The position numbers and the translations under genes were made by a program. From Doris montereyensis (lineage: Eukaryota; Mollusca; Gastropoda; Nudibranchia; Dorididae), in assembly GCA_037039925.1 (NCBI GenBank), contig JAXRKP010000015.1, forward strand, positions 212,501 through 276,500: 64,000 bases of DNA, written 5' to 3'. Below the pieces are notes generated by a model. It was not told the DNA's origin and ran no database searches. It saw only the letters and a program-made list of their open reading frames with translations. Below are positions 12,901-26,398 of this stretch, one piece after another (position 1 is the stretch's first letter; every line of letters begins with the position of its first letter).

Positions 12901-15900
12901 GTCACAAAATGACATGGGTCGCTCTAGTTGTTTGCTTTTTTTTGTTGAAATAAATCCTGTCCATGATGGGTGATGATCTCAGAGTTTGGTTTTGACTACT
13001 TTTCATATCCTACATATCAATCGTAAGGCAGAAACATCAAAATTTCCAATTTTAAGAAAAATTGCTCTTCATCTTAACAGACACTAAAGCTACACTGTGT
13101 AAAAATAGCAGAAGACATTGTCTTATAAAAATGCTTCAAAACTACGTTTTATCAAACTGGCTAAGTTGAGCTTTCGTTTTTCACATCTACAAAAAAACAA
13201 TCAGTTTTCAACTGAATGGGTTGGTCAAGGTACAAATGGCTGAGTGCTTCAATTTCTTAGTCTCAAAATTCAATACTTTTGACCCAAACTTCAAAATTTA
13301 GCTACCGTACTTTCGATATGATGACACTGGATCTGAAATAAATGATTCTTCTTGTGAAAACAAAACAAATTCCTCCTCCAAAAATTCACAGGAAATAAAA
13401 AGACTAATTACCCTTAGCACTGCTGTCAGTGTCAGATCCAGGTGTGGTTTTGATGTCTGTCGCTTCTTTTGCACCTTTTTCTGACATGCCATCCCCTTTC
13501 TTGCCTGTCACCTCTTCTGGTTTCAGGCTGTTGATTTCTTCGTCCATGGAATTTAATTCTATAAAGTCATAAAAGAAAGAAAACGCAAATGAGATATCTC
13601 CGGAATACTTTCTTTCTTTCTTTATCAGTTCCCATTCTACCTTCGGTGTATGGGTTTAGATGCCTGAGACGATCTTTTTCCAGGATGCCCTGTCCTAGTA
13701 TTTTCTGTTTCCTTCCAAAAATGTTAAATTTCTATTCTTCAATGCCTCTTTTATATCTTCTTCCCACTTTCTCCAAAATCTGCCTTTTGATCTTTTACCT
13801 TGGGCTTTAGCACTGTATACTGATTTAGCTTTTCTATTGTCATTCATTCTGTTTACATGCCCAAACCATCTCAATTGATTTATTTCTATCTTAGTTTTTA
13901 TGCCATCTGCTTTGGTTTGATCTCTTATTGTTGTCTTTCTGATTTTGTCTCTTTTAGTGTTCCCTACTATTCTTCTTAGATATTTCATTTCAGCTGCCTG
14001 TATTCTACTATATTCTCTACTGTCTAAGGTCCAGGTTTCACTGCCATAGAGGAGAGTAGGACAATAAACTGTATTGTATACTGCCATTTTGGTTTTTGTT
14101 GACAATTCTTGTTTACCTACAAATGCCTTTCCTAGATGGTTATATATTGCACTTGCCTTTTTGATTCTCTAGCTGATTTCTTCTCTTAGTTTTCCCTCTG
14201 AGTTAATCATTACTCCTAGGTAATTGCAGCTGTTAACTTGTTCTAAATTTTCCCTGGCCAATCTAAGATTTTGTGTTTTAGATTCCCTAGTTACTAGCAT
14301 TATTTTGGTTTTCTTTGCATTTACTCTCATGCCTCTTTTATTTAGCTCATAGTTCATAATGTTGATATTCGACTGAAGGTCACTTTCTGATTTTCCAAAC
14401 AGAACTAAATCATCGGCAAATGAAAGCATTGATACATATACTGGTTTGAGCTTCCACATAACTACATTCAATTTCTTCATTTTTGAGGATGCCTTTGTGA
14501 CTGAATCCATAAATGTGATAAACAAAAGAGGACTAAAGATACAACCCTGTCTTACTCCTACTCCTATATCTACATCAAATTATTCTGATACATTTCCAGC
14601 TACTCTCACTGCACATGTTGGTTTATTGTAAAAACTTTTAATGGCTTCTATTAAATTTTTCTCTACATTGTGTTCTTTTAAGGAATGCCATAGTTCATCC
14701 CTCCTCACAGTGTCAAATGCCTTTTCTAGATCTATAAAACACAGGTGCAAGTCAATGTTTCTCTAAAGGGATTTTTTCTATTATTTGTCTAATTGTAAAT
14801 ATGTGGTCTTGTACACTTCTTTCTGATCTAAATCCACTCTCATGCTCTTCAATCTGATCCTCTACTCTTTTCCTTAGTCTCATTTCCAGTGTCCTGGCAT
14901 ACACTTTTCCTGGTATGCTAAGTAGTGATATCCCTCTATAGTTTGAGCATTCCATAGTTGATCCTTTTTTATGTATTGGTACTACTGTTCCCTTTTTCCA
15001 GTCGTCTGGCACCTGTTTGGACTTCCATGCTTGTTGGCATATTGCATGTAGTAGTAGGTTGTCTGCCTCTCTCCCTTGGTTTTTAATCATTTCTGGATAA
15101 ACTTGATCTGCTCCTGGGGCTTTTCCTAATTTCACTTTTCTTATAGCTATTAGGATTTCTTCCATTGATACATCTACATCTTATGCTGTCTCCTCTGGAT
15201 TACTTGTTACTCTTACTAATTGATCTATACTCCTTGTTTCGTATGTTCTGGAGGGATTATGTAATTGTTGAAAATACTTTCTCCATGCTTCCATGATTTG
15301 GCTGTCTTCTTTCATTATTTCTCCTTTAGCATTCTTAATTTGTCGTATTGGACATACTTTCGTCTTTCTCATGCTCTTCATTGCCCCCAGAACAGCTTTT
15401 GATTTCCTGGACAGCTTTCTTCAAGTCTTTGTCCAAACTCTTCCCATTGTTCCTGTTTTGCTTTCCTCACTTCCTCTTTGGCGATAGTTCTTTTATTTCC
15501 TTAATCTATCCTATCCTCTGGTCTCTTTTTTTGCAAGTATTTCTTTCAGGCATTCTTCTTTTCTTTGATCTTAGTTTTGACATTCTCATTCCACCATGCT
15601 GTTCTTTTCCCATCTCCTTTAATTTGTTTCCTACCACAGACCTCTTCAGTGCAACTGAGGAGTGTTTCTTTATACAACTTTTCTTCTATTGTGCTATCAT
15701 TCAGATCCATCTCCTTTCCCTGATAAATCTTTTTATCCTAGATTGGTATATCTCTTTTACTATTGGTATATTTAGTTCCTCTATTTTGAGTTTAGTAGCT
15801 TTCTTCTCTTTCCTTTTCTGTTTGTTTTCTTCAGTCAGTAATCTCATTTTGGCAATCACTAGGTGATGATCACTAAATATTTGGTGTTGGCTATTTTCAT

Positions 15901-18900
15901 GTTATTCTTTAGGCAAAAATCTATTAGTCTCTCTCCATTTGGAGAAGTTCTTGTCTCTCCTTCTTTACCTATTACTCCTCCTGATGTTTCTATATTGTTG
16001 CCTACTCTAGCGTTTAAATCTCCTAAAACCATTAGTTGCTGTTTGTGTTTGATTCTCTGGAGCTATTTGTAAATCGTTTTCGAACGTATCTTTTTCTTCT
16101 TTAGAGGCGTCTTCGTTTGGTCCATAAGCTATTAATAAATTAATTTCTCTTCCTTTTGGTTTAATATTTACCTCTAATAGCCGTGGGCTTATAAATTTCC
16201 AGCTTTCTAGTAGCTTTTCATGCCTTTTATGCAATAGGAGACCTATTCCTGCTCTAGCTCTATCTTTGACATCTACTCCTGAGAAGATTAAAATATGATT
16301 TGTCCTACGTTTTCTATTCCTTGTTCTTTTTTCTTTGTTTCTGTAATAGCCAAAATGTCTACTTTAAATTTTTCCATTTCTTCAACTAATTGTAACTCTT
16401 TTCCATTTATTGCCCTAACATTCCATGTTTCAAAAATCACAGTCTGTGTTCGTTTCCATTTTCGTCGTTGAAAGGTCAAACCGGTTACATCATATTTATT
16501 TCTCTGCATCAGTTAAGTTTCGGATATGCAGGGGATTAGCCCACTGTACCCTAGGTAGATGGTGGGGCTGCCACCTTGAGGCCCCCTACCAGGCCTTGTT
16601 ATTTTCTGTCAGGGTTAACTCCCTCAGCCTTTGGTCATTCAAGACCAGCCTGCAAGGCAGCAGGTTGTTATTTTCTGTCAGGGTTAACTCCCTTAGTCTT
16701 TGGTCAGTCAAGACCGACCTGCAAGGCAGCAGGAGACTTCCCGTAGAGGTGCTTACCTGTTCACTGCCCGGCTCCGGAATATATCAGTGGAAATTTAAAA
16801 AACTCATTGCCTTTGCAGAACAAAGACCATCTTCATGATAATATATTGTCTCATGTCTCTTAAATCATAAAACAATACGATTTAAACAACAATGGGTAAA
16901 ATGGACAACATTGGGTTTAATCCAACACTGCAAAACGCAATGATGGAAGACTTTTTATTTGATTTGATTTTACCCACATCCAGAGCTAAGGTGATCTCTG
17001 GGTTTTAGTAGGAGTTTTAATTTTGCCCGGACTGTCCTGTAATGAGCCAAGGGATCTTTAGCGTGCACAGAATGTTGTAATCTGCACAAAGAGACCTCCT
17101 TTGAACCGTCCTTCTCCGATGGGACTAGGTGTTGATCCACTGACATGGACCAGGGGGTAGGTTTTACTCCTAAAAACTAATACTTGATAAAACTTTTTCA
17201 ACCTGCCGGGGTTTGATCCCATGACCATTAGGTTGAGAGGCCGACACATTGCCTCTGGACTACCGAGTCGCCCTGATGGAGGACAGACACACTCCACAGC
17301 TCAAGAAAATAAAGTGATTTAAATCACTGGTCATTATGAATACTGATGTCGTCAATTAAAGCCTTACTTACCCTATTCGTAAATAAAAGAACAAAAAATC
17401 AGTAATAAATATTCAATAATCTATATCTGAAATGCTACAATTAGAATGAAATCTCTCACCAGCTTCTGTGTCCTCTAATTTGTCAACCAGCTTGTTCAGA
17501 GTGTCAGACAGCCCAGATACCAGATTGCGGTCGACTTTCATACCAAATTCCTGCTCTGCCTGATCAAAAAATGAAATAAAAACATTTTTCTTTTTTAGCA
17601 GGGTTATATAAACAAATGAGTATGTTTCAAGTTTCTGTTTTATAAACATGAATTTTTTTTTTCAGTTCTTAGACCCAAAGACAAATTGATGATATACAAA
17701 TGGAGATCAATTCATTTCATGGCTGAAAATAGCAATTAAAATAAAAGAAGTTTAATGAGGACACAGGTGTGATGAGGCAACATGGTCATATATATATTTT
17801 TGTCTAAGGCAAGGTGTCGGCCTCTGAACCAAAAGGTAGTGGGTTTGAAAATTGTTCTCAAGTTTGTCAGAGCAAAATTTAGCCCCCCCCCCCCCCCTCC
17901 CCCCCCCCCCGGTCCAGGTAGGTGGATCGACACCTAGTTCCATCGAAGACGGATGATAAAAAGGTGGTCCGGTGTGTAGATCATATCACTCTGTGCACGT
18001 TAAAGATCCTGTGGCTGTTTACAGGGCAGTCCGGGCAAAATAAATAAAACCTACCAAAAAACCAGAGATCACCATAATTGTGGATGTGGGTAAATCAAAT
18101 CAAATCAAGCAACAAAACAGATGAGTTTCTTCGTTTGAACTTCTTTGAAAAGTATACTAAGGTGCATTCCGTAGACAAGCAATTTTTCTGACCGCCTGCC
18201 AAGTGGCAAGCTTGTCTATTTTTCTGTAAACAACATAGCAACAGCCGGCAGGAAAGGGACCTCTTTTACAATGAAGACTATCATTGGAGGTGAGACGACA
18301 GCGCCCATAGATTGTTAATTACTGTTTTTAAATAAAATCAACCATAAACGACTCGAAAACCTTTAAGTGGTTATTCTCATTCAGACGATGCCTATCTACC
18401 CCCTAAACAAGGGTTTCAAGGCAGACAAAGCGAAAAAACAAAAAAGAAATACTTTCAATAAAAAATTCACCTCTTTGATGGCATTCTCAATATCAGACTC
18501 CCAGTTATGCCCTTTGATCAATTTCTTCCTAAGGCCGGCCAACTTGTTCTGAGAACTATGATATCTGAGTTTGAGCTCATCGATTTCTGAAAGTAATGTT
18601 AATTAGAGGGAGTAGAATGATTGGCATGTAACACTAAAAAAAAGTGTTAAAAAATCAAATCCTATATACATCAGGAAGAAAAACCTAATAATTTCATCCC
18701 TAAATTGAACTGTGATTGTAAAGTCTGAAAAGCAAAAGTGACCAAAGCAAGAGTAAACGGTTGTAAAAGATTTAAAAGAGAGCAGGAGGAAGCAACAGAA
18801 GCCTCTAACTGTTGATTCGTTTGTTTCATTGCAATTTACCCATATGCAGTGATTTCAAAGCGAATTAAGAGGAAACAGAAAGCTGAAAGAAAGATACATA

Positions 18901-19931
18901 AAAAGTGAAAGAAAAGAAGTTTGACCTACCAGTAGCATCTGTCAACTACCCGCAAGATAAGATAGAATAATATAAGATAAGACAAGAAAGGAAAAGATAA
19001 GGATAGGTAAGATAAGATAAGGTAGGATAAGATAAAAGATAAGATAAGGTAGGAAACAATGAAGTAAGGCAAGATAAGGTAAGATAAGATAAAGCAGGAT
19101 GAAATAAGATAAGATAGGATAAGATAGATACGATAAGACTAGAAAGGAAATGATGAAGTAAGGCAAGCTAAGTTAAGGTAGGATAAGATAAGACAAGAAA
19201 GGAAAAGAAAGGAAAAGATAAGGTACAGTAAGGTGAGATAAGATAAAGCAGGATGAAATAAGGTAAGATAAGATAAGACAGGAAAAGGCAAGATAAGCAA
19301 AATCAATGGTAAACCAATCCCATAGAGCAAAACCAATGGGAAACCAATCCCATACATTCCTTACCCTTTTGAAACTCTGAAATTACTTCATCATCTTCAT
19401 CCTTCCTTTCACCCTCTTCCTTTTCCTTCTCTTTTTTTTTCCTGTCCGTCACCTGGCTCCTTGACTTTGCTTTCTTTGCTCTTCTTCACAATTTCCAAAC
19501 CCCTTTGGTACAGCTCCCACAGCTTCTCATTTTTCCTGTCCATATAAACAAAAAACGTTTTTTATATCAGTAAGGGGTGGGGTATTAGCCTTTAGACATT
19601 GTGATAAATCTCTTTCATTTGTCTTTAGCCTTCACTAGATCCACATGGCCAGTCAACCCTTTTTGGAATATTTCATAAAACAAAAAGTTGTATGTCTTAC
19701 CCAAACATTGCTTCAAATTTCTCTTTTGACACTTCATTCTTTTCGTTTGGAGATGGGAAGAGCTCATCAAGGGATCCACCTATGAACAGTCAAGGAAAAA
19801 GAGATAACACAGAAACAGTAAGATAGAAATTGAATATCAAAATATAGGCCTCAATGATTGAGAAGAAACTTCCACCTTGTCTTATCATCTATCTTTCTTT
19901 AATGCCTTCTTGTATTATTATTTTTTACATT

Positions 19932-19962
<31 letters not shown>

Positions 19963-22900
19963 GCTCAAAACCCCACCTCTGGTGGGATAGGTGTTGGATC
20001 TAGATCTACATATAGCTTAGCCTCAAATCTAGGATGGTTAATGATGAGATGAAACTTTATAAATACAGCATATCGAATTTCAACAATTTCATAATGTAAA
20101 GCATTTAATAATAAAAAGCTACAAATAAAAGAGCAACGTCAAATCATTCACATAAAAACCAACCTTGTTGACACGTGGATCAACATTTAGCCAACACAAT
20201 ATTAAAGCAATTTTGTTGCATTGAACACTGGACATACCAAGAAGTTCTTTTGCCTGTGCCGACATTTCTCTTTCGAGCATTTGATCCAACTCCTTGTCAA
20301 AGCCAAACAGCGTGTCTGCTAAAAACAAAAAGGGAAAATAAACAAGTTGAACTTTGGGATAAACAAACATAATTACCCTCAGCGATAATGATTCCATTCA
20401 GATAAGTATTTGACAGGATTGATTCTATTCCAACTGTTTAAAATTCTTCTTAAAGACAGGGAAACAATGAAGTTTTCCGTAATTCTGGAGAAAAATTCCT
20501 CTAATCTAAATGAATTTGGGGAATTACACTATGCAATCTAATCTTGGCAATAGAGCCTTTGATGCATAAAGAAGTCAGAATCATATATATAGATCTTGTC
20601 TTCACCTCATCTAAAACCAAATCTGATGATAGCTAATAAATCATACCTTTTAAGTATGATTTTGAAAAAGCATAGATATGTAAAATATATACGCATATTG
20701 ATATGTATGTGTGTGTGGTTGTTTAAATATGTATGTCCATATGTAATTAAATTGCTTCATTAAATGAATCAAACCAGATGAACACATCTCAGAAAAAAGA
20801 AATACTCACATACTCATTGCTAATATTCTTTCTTTCTTTATCAGTTCCTATTCTACCTTCAGGTGGCTGGTAATATAGTGTCACTAAAAAGCTATGGCCC
20901 AAACAGATATTTTACAATATAAATTAAAAATAGGTAGGAGTTAATAGAATTAACTGATGAACAATGCTTACTAAATAAATCAAAAACATACTTAGAAGAG
21001 AATGACCAACCTTTTTCAGCAGATGCTTTCTTCTTGACATCATTTTCATAATCTTGCATTCTCTTCTTGCGATCTGAAGTAAAGAAAATAATCAATCTTT
21101 AAGTTTATATTACCTCATGAAAAAAAAATCTGAATAAATTCATTCTTTTTAATTTCAGTGATGCCCCTTTTCTCTTTTGACTTGGCACACAAACATGGGG
21201 TCACCATGATATTTGGAAATGATACAAGAATAAAGCTCAGTGGTTATCTCCTATTTAGAGTATAAAATGCTCAAACTTTGGATTTCTATGATCTTATATC
21301 ATAGGATATGGGGAATATCACTTCAAATTGGTCATGGCGTCGGTGACCGAGCGGCAAGGCTGCTGGACTGGGGATCATGAGGCTCTGGGTTTGAATCCTA
21401 GTAACGCTAGGTCCGGTGTTGTGTTCCTTGGGAAAGATATTTTACACGCATTTCCATACTCTACTGCAAATGGGTACAATCACTAGCTTGAAAGTACATC
21501 AGACTAGCGGTCTGGCGGCCTGGTCAGGAGGTGATTATTATCACCTGTTCCACTTCACGCTATTGAAACTGGGATAATCTCCAGTTCTATAGGCCATAAC
21601 ATCCTTGAATGAACTTTAATTACTTTAAATTTGGTCACTATCACTTTACATTTGGTCACTATCACTTTACATTTGGTCACTATCACTTTACATTTGGTCT
21701 AACTTTACATTTGGTCAATCACGTTAGATTTGGACAATCACTTTACATTTGGTCAATCCGTTACATTTGGTCAATACATTTGGTCAATCACTTTACATTT
21801 GGTCAATCCCGTTACATTTGGTCAATCACTTTACATTTGGTCAATCCCGTTACATTTGGTCAATCACATTTGGTCAATCACGTTACATTTGGACAATCAC
21901 TTTACATTTGGTCAATCACGTTACATTTGGACAATCACTTTACATTTGGTCAATCACGTTACATTTGGTCAATCATATCTGATCTAGTTTCTAGAAGGAA
22001 ACATAAGAGAAAAAAAAAAGGATAGCCCAGAAGATTTCTTAGGAAAGAGATTTTTTTCTTTCTTCTAGGAGATTTTATATAGTGCTACAACTACATACCC
22101 TGGATTGAAATGTGAAAATATGAATGCACTCTGAAGACAGCGGCATGGAACTAACCTAGCTGTTCCTCATGGAATTGGTCAAACTCATCCTGTGTCAGCA
22201 GTGGATTACATGTAATGGGCACAGATTTGCGCTGCACGGGAGACTTGAAAAATGGGTGTCTGCAAATTCTAGATGTCATGACAGTCATGGTGTAGACACA
22301 CGTCTGAGACTCATCAATCCGTGCCAGGTAGTCCTCAGAGTTTTCCTCACACATAAACTATTGTCAAATAAAATGTTCACTTATTACAAACTTCTTCTAC
22401 ATAATAACAAGTAAAAATACAAGTAATCAGGATCAAAGTGAAATCTCAAATTTTACAGGAGAGCTTGAAAAAATGTATCTCATGCACACAGCAACGAACT
22501 TCTAAAATACTGTCCCAGAGCAATTATTATATTGACGGTGAAACTGTCTAAACACTTAAGTCTGTGTGACGTAATTTTTCAGGAGAAGCAAAAACCTAAT
22601 AAATCAATAAATAGGACTGCAAACACTATTTTATGCTTTTTGGGTTACAATTTAATAACTTCTTTAGTATCTAGAATGTAGTGAAGGGAAAAATAATATG
22701 TTGTGAACAAAATAGATTTATACGGCTAGAATTGAACTTTATGAGAGTTCTAAACAAGTCTGCTCATTGACTTACGAGGTGAGATGTCAAGGCAGGAAGA
22801 AAAACAGAAATCTGTGTTTAGATTATGCGCGTAAAATGAGCTTTTCTATTAGATCAAGGCCTCCAATATCAATAAAGACACAAAGAAGTATGCATTTGAT

Positions 22901-24116
22901 CATTTGAAAGACAAATATCATATCCCATACATCGTGGACTTACGTGTTTAGACAGATTCACGACGACATAAAGTTGTGCCAACCCAGATACTTTCAGCAT
23001 ATTATGTTGTTGTCTAGCAATTTATACACACAAAGAAATGAAACAAAAGCTATGGCACATACATGATATTTATTTTGTCAGAATGGTAGCGACATGCTCC
23101 CATTATTCAGTGGAATACATTCAATGCCTCATTTGACAAAGGTTTGTGTAAACCTTCAGGGCACAATGGTACTAACCCGAACTTCAGAGGTTCTCAATTT
23201 CCCAGTCAAATCGCAACTAGAGCCTTGGGTGTAGGACTGCGAGTGGTAACCATTCACTGAACTTTTGAGTCGCTCAGTCTTAAAATAAATAAATAAGAGA
23301 ATGGAAAAAATTTCATGATCCACTAGAGAAAAAAAAACAACAAATCAAAATCGCTTAATCCAAAATTCATGAGAGTACAGATTTCTTTTCAGATTAATCA
23401 GTTTTCAGACAATCAGATAATCTAAGGAACATCCCTACACGTTGATGTTCTATTTTTCAGTTATCTCCCTTGATGCAATGATATGACAACATGGTCATCC
23501 GTGTCTATTTCTTCTCGTTTTCTTTCTTTGTTTTTTGTGAGGTTACTTTGGTTTTACCCTGGTAAGTTCTAGTTTTGGGTTATGCTGTCCAAAAAATCCT
23601 CCCAGTACATTAAAAATGTTACAACATATTTTCCTTTACAGAGTGACATCTGACTCACTAAATCAAGCTTACAAAGTACACATGTACTGCCAAAGGAAAG
23701 TAGAAAAATGATGGATAAAAATTATATTGATGTATTACCTTTGATGTTTCATTGTTCCAATCAAAATCACTCTCAAAATAGCCCAGGTACATGATGTTGC
23801 CTTTGATCTCCCCATCTAATAAGAAAAGTTAAAAAATCAGTCATTATTTTTGTCAAAAATCCTCCTAGATGATGAGAAAATTCCATACAATGGGTACATT
23901 AAAGGTAAAATACAAAGAAACACTGCTTTTCCACCACAGTTAAGATGACAGGAAAATAATGTTTGTTTTTAAATTGTTTTAAAACATGTCTTTTACAAAT
24001 AAAATGAAGTATTTATATTGTAAAAGTAGAGTAGATAAATAAATAGATCTAATCTTTCTTATTCCCAACCGGGCGTTGGGACTACGCCTTATTTAATATT
24101 ACTTTGCAAACTTTTG

Positions 24117-24157
<41 letters not shown>

Positions 24158-26197
24158 AAAGAGAGAAAGAGAGAGAGAGAGGTTGACAGACAGACAGACA
24201 GACAGATATAAGAGATAGGAAAATAAAAGAGAGAGGGAGGTGGGGGTGAGAAAGAGAGACACAGACAGACAGAAGAACAGAGCTAAAACAACAGATCGAG
24301 AGAGCGTCAGATCTACAAACAAAAAACAGACAAGACAGTCAGACAGAGGCAGAAAGAATGCAAAAACACTATCATAATAGAAAGCCCAGAATAATATGGA
24401 GAGTTGCATACAAGCAAAATCAAACAATCTTGTTATGTTGCAAATGACCCCATCTACCATAATATGCAAATATCCCAGTGTGAATTACGAGGAAACAGCA
24501 AGATCAAAGACGTGTGAATATGTGAAAGGAAAGAAATAGGATTTCCCAATGACTCCGCCAACTGCCAAATAACATTTCAATTTAAGAGATTGGATGTGTG
24601 AAATATATTATCAAAATAATTGTTTACCTTCCATGTGGTACTGTCTAACGTATTTCCCATAGCAAAACTCATAGCTCCACCAGTCCTTTGTCTGATAGAA
24701 AGAAACATTGAAATAAATTTGATGAAATAATCTCCATAATTTCTTACATTATATTCCTTTGTTTTGACGTTACGTTAAAAGGCTTGATGACATTTTATAA
24801 TGATAATAATAATACTTCATAATTTATATAGCGCTAATACCCATAAAAATAAATATGCTCAAAGACGCTTTACAATGACAGTGTGATATGGAACATTATG
24901 ATTCATGCAGGCGTCAATGATAATATAGTACATACCTAGATAATAAAAAATAATTAAACATAAGTACACATTTAAGCTATAACAATCACAAATTCAACTC
25001 AAAGTATTGAATGCAGTATGAAAAGTTTTGTTTTCAACAATGTTTTGAAGGAGTTGAGTGATTTGGAATTCCGTGTATGAGGAGGCGTAAAGAGAGTTCC
25101 AGACAGCGGGGCCAGAAAATGTAAAAAGGCACAATAAAATTTTTTAGATTTTGACACTTAACGGTACCTGGATCTAAGCTGCCGACTTGGATACATTAAT
25201 AAGTGACTTCAGATTTTTACAAGACTGCTTGAAGAAGAAAACACACAGAACAGTCCAGATCAACAAATTGACAGACATTGACACAAAGATATATCTTCAG
25301 AATGACAGGTAGAAAAAGTTTGAAAGTTTGCAAGAAAGAAAAAGAGAAAAAAAGAGAGAAAAGACTGACATATATGTATAAAAAGACGGATAGATGCTAG
25401 ACATATAGATAGACAGACAGATAGATATATAGATAAGTTTTGATTCATTGACTCATTATTGAAGTTTACCCAGTAAAGCAGTGATCTCAGGGTGAATTAA
25501 GAAAGAGGAAACAGCAAGATGAAAAATAAGTGAAAGAATGGAAGGAAAGAAGTAGAACCTTCCAGTAACACATGCAAATTCCCATGATAGATAAGTACAT
25601 CTAAGATAGAAAGAAAGATACATTATACATGAATACCTATTTACATACAAACATAAATACGTACGGACAGATAGATAAGCTGATACAAAAGTCATTAACA
25701 GATTGACAGTGAATTAGAAGAGAGAAAACAATGATATTTAAAAATCAATAAAGTTTTAAAGGGAAACAAATAATCAATAAGATCTTGAGTTCTTTCCCAC
25801 CTTGAAGAGACAGACTTTAGAAGCCATTGGTTTGAGCATTTCTATAACCCCTGTTTCAATGGCTAGTTTCTCTTCTTCTTCCTTTTCTTTTCTTCCAAAG
25901 TGTGGTCAGGAAAACTGCACTGGTACTGTTGGCCATATTTGGACATCACATGAACAGCTCCAAGAGGAATATGCTGTTGAAGAAAGAAATTTGTTACGAA
26001 TGTTTTCAACATCCCTGACCACAGCAATTTTTTAATGGGGTAGCAATGAGGAAGATATGACAAGAAAAAAAAACAAAAAACAAGATACGACAAGTTTTGT
26101 AGGTCATTTCAGTGGAGAACAAACAGCCCACCAAATTTATAACATGATGCCAACAATTTCACTCAAGTTTCTACAACCTCAATCCATCGGCCTATAC

Positions 26198-26271
<74 letters not shown>

Positions 26272-26304
26272 AAGGGAGGGAGGGAGGGAGAGAGGGAGAG
26301 GGAG

Positions 26305-26398
<94 letters not shown>

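Noticed and set aside
21609..21975. CRISPR-like array
   Set aside because: Regularly repeated short units, but spacing is too short and variable, spacers repeat, and the context is a eukaryotic intron.
21609..22025. Repeat-protein-like ORFs with FTFGQS units on the plus strand
   Set aside because: They are a by-product of the tacatttggtcaatc minisatellite and are antisense to OS9.
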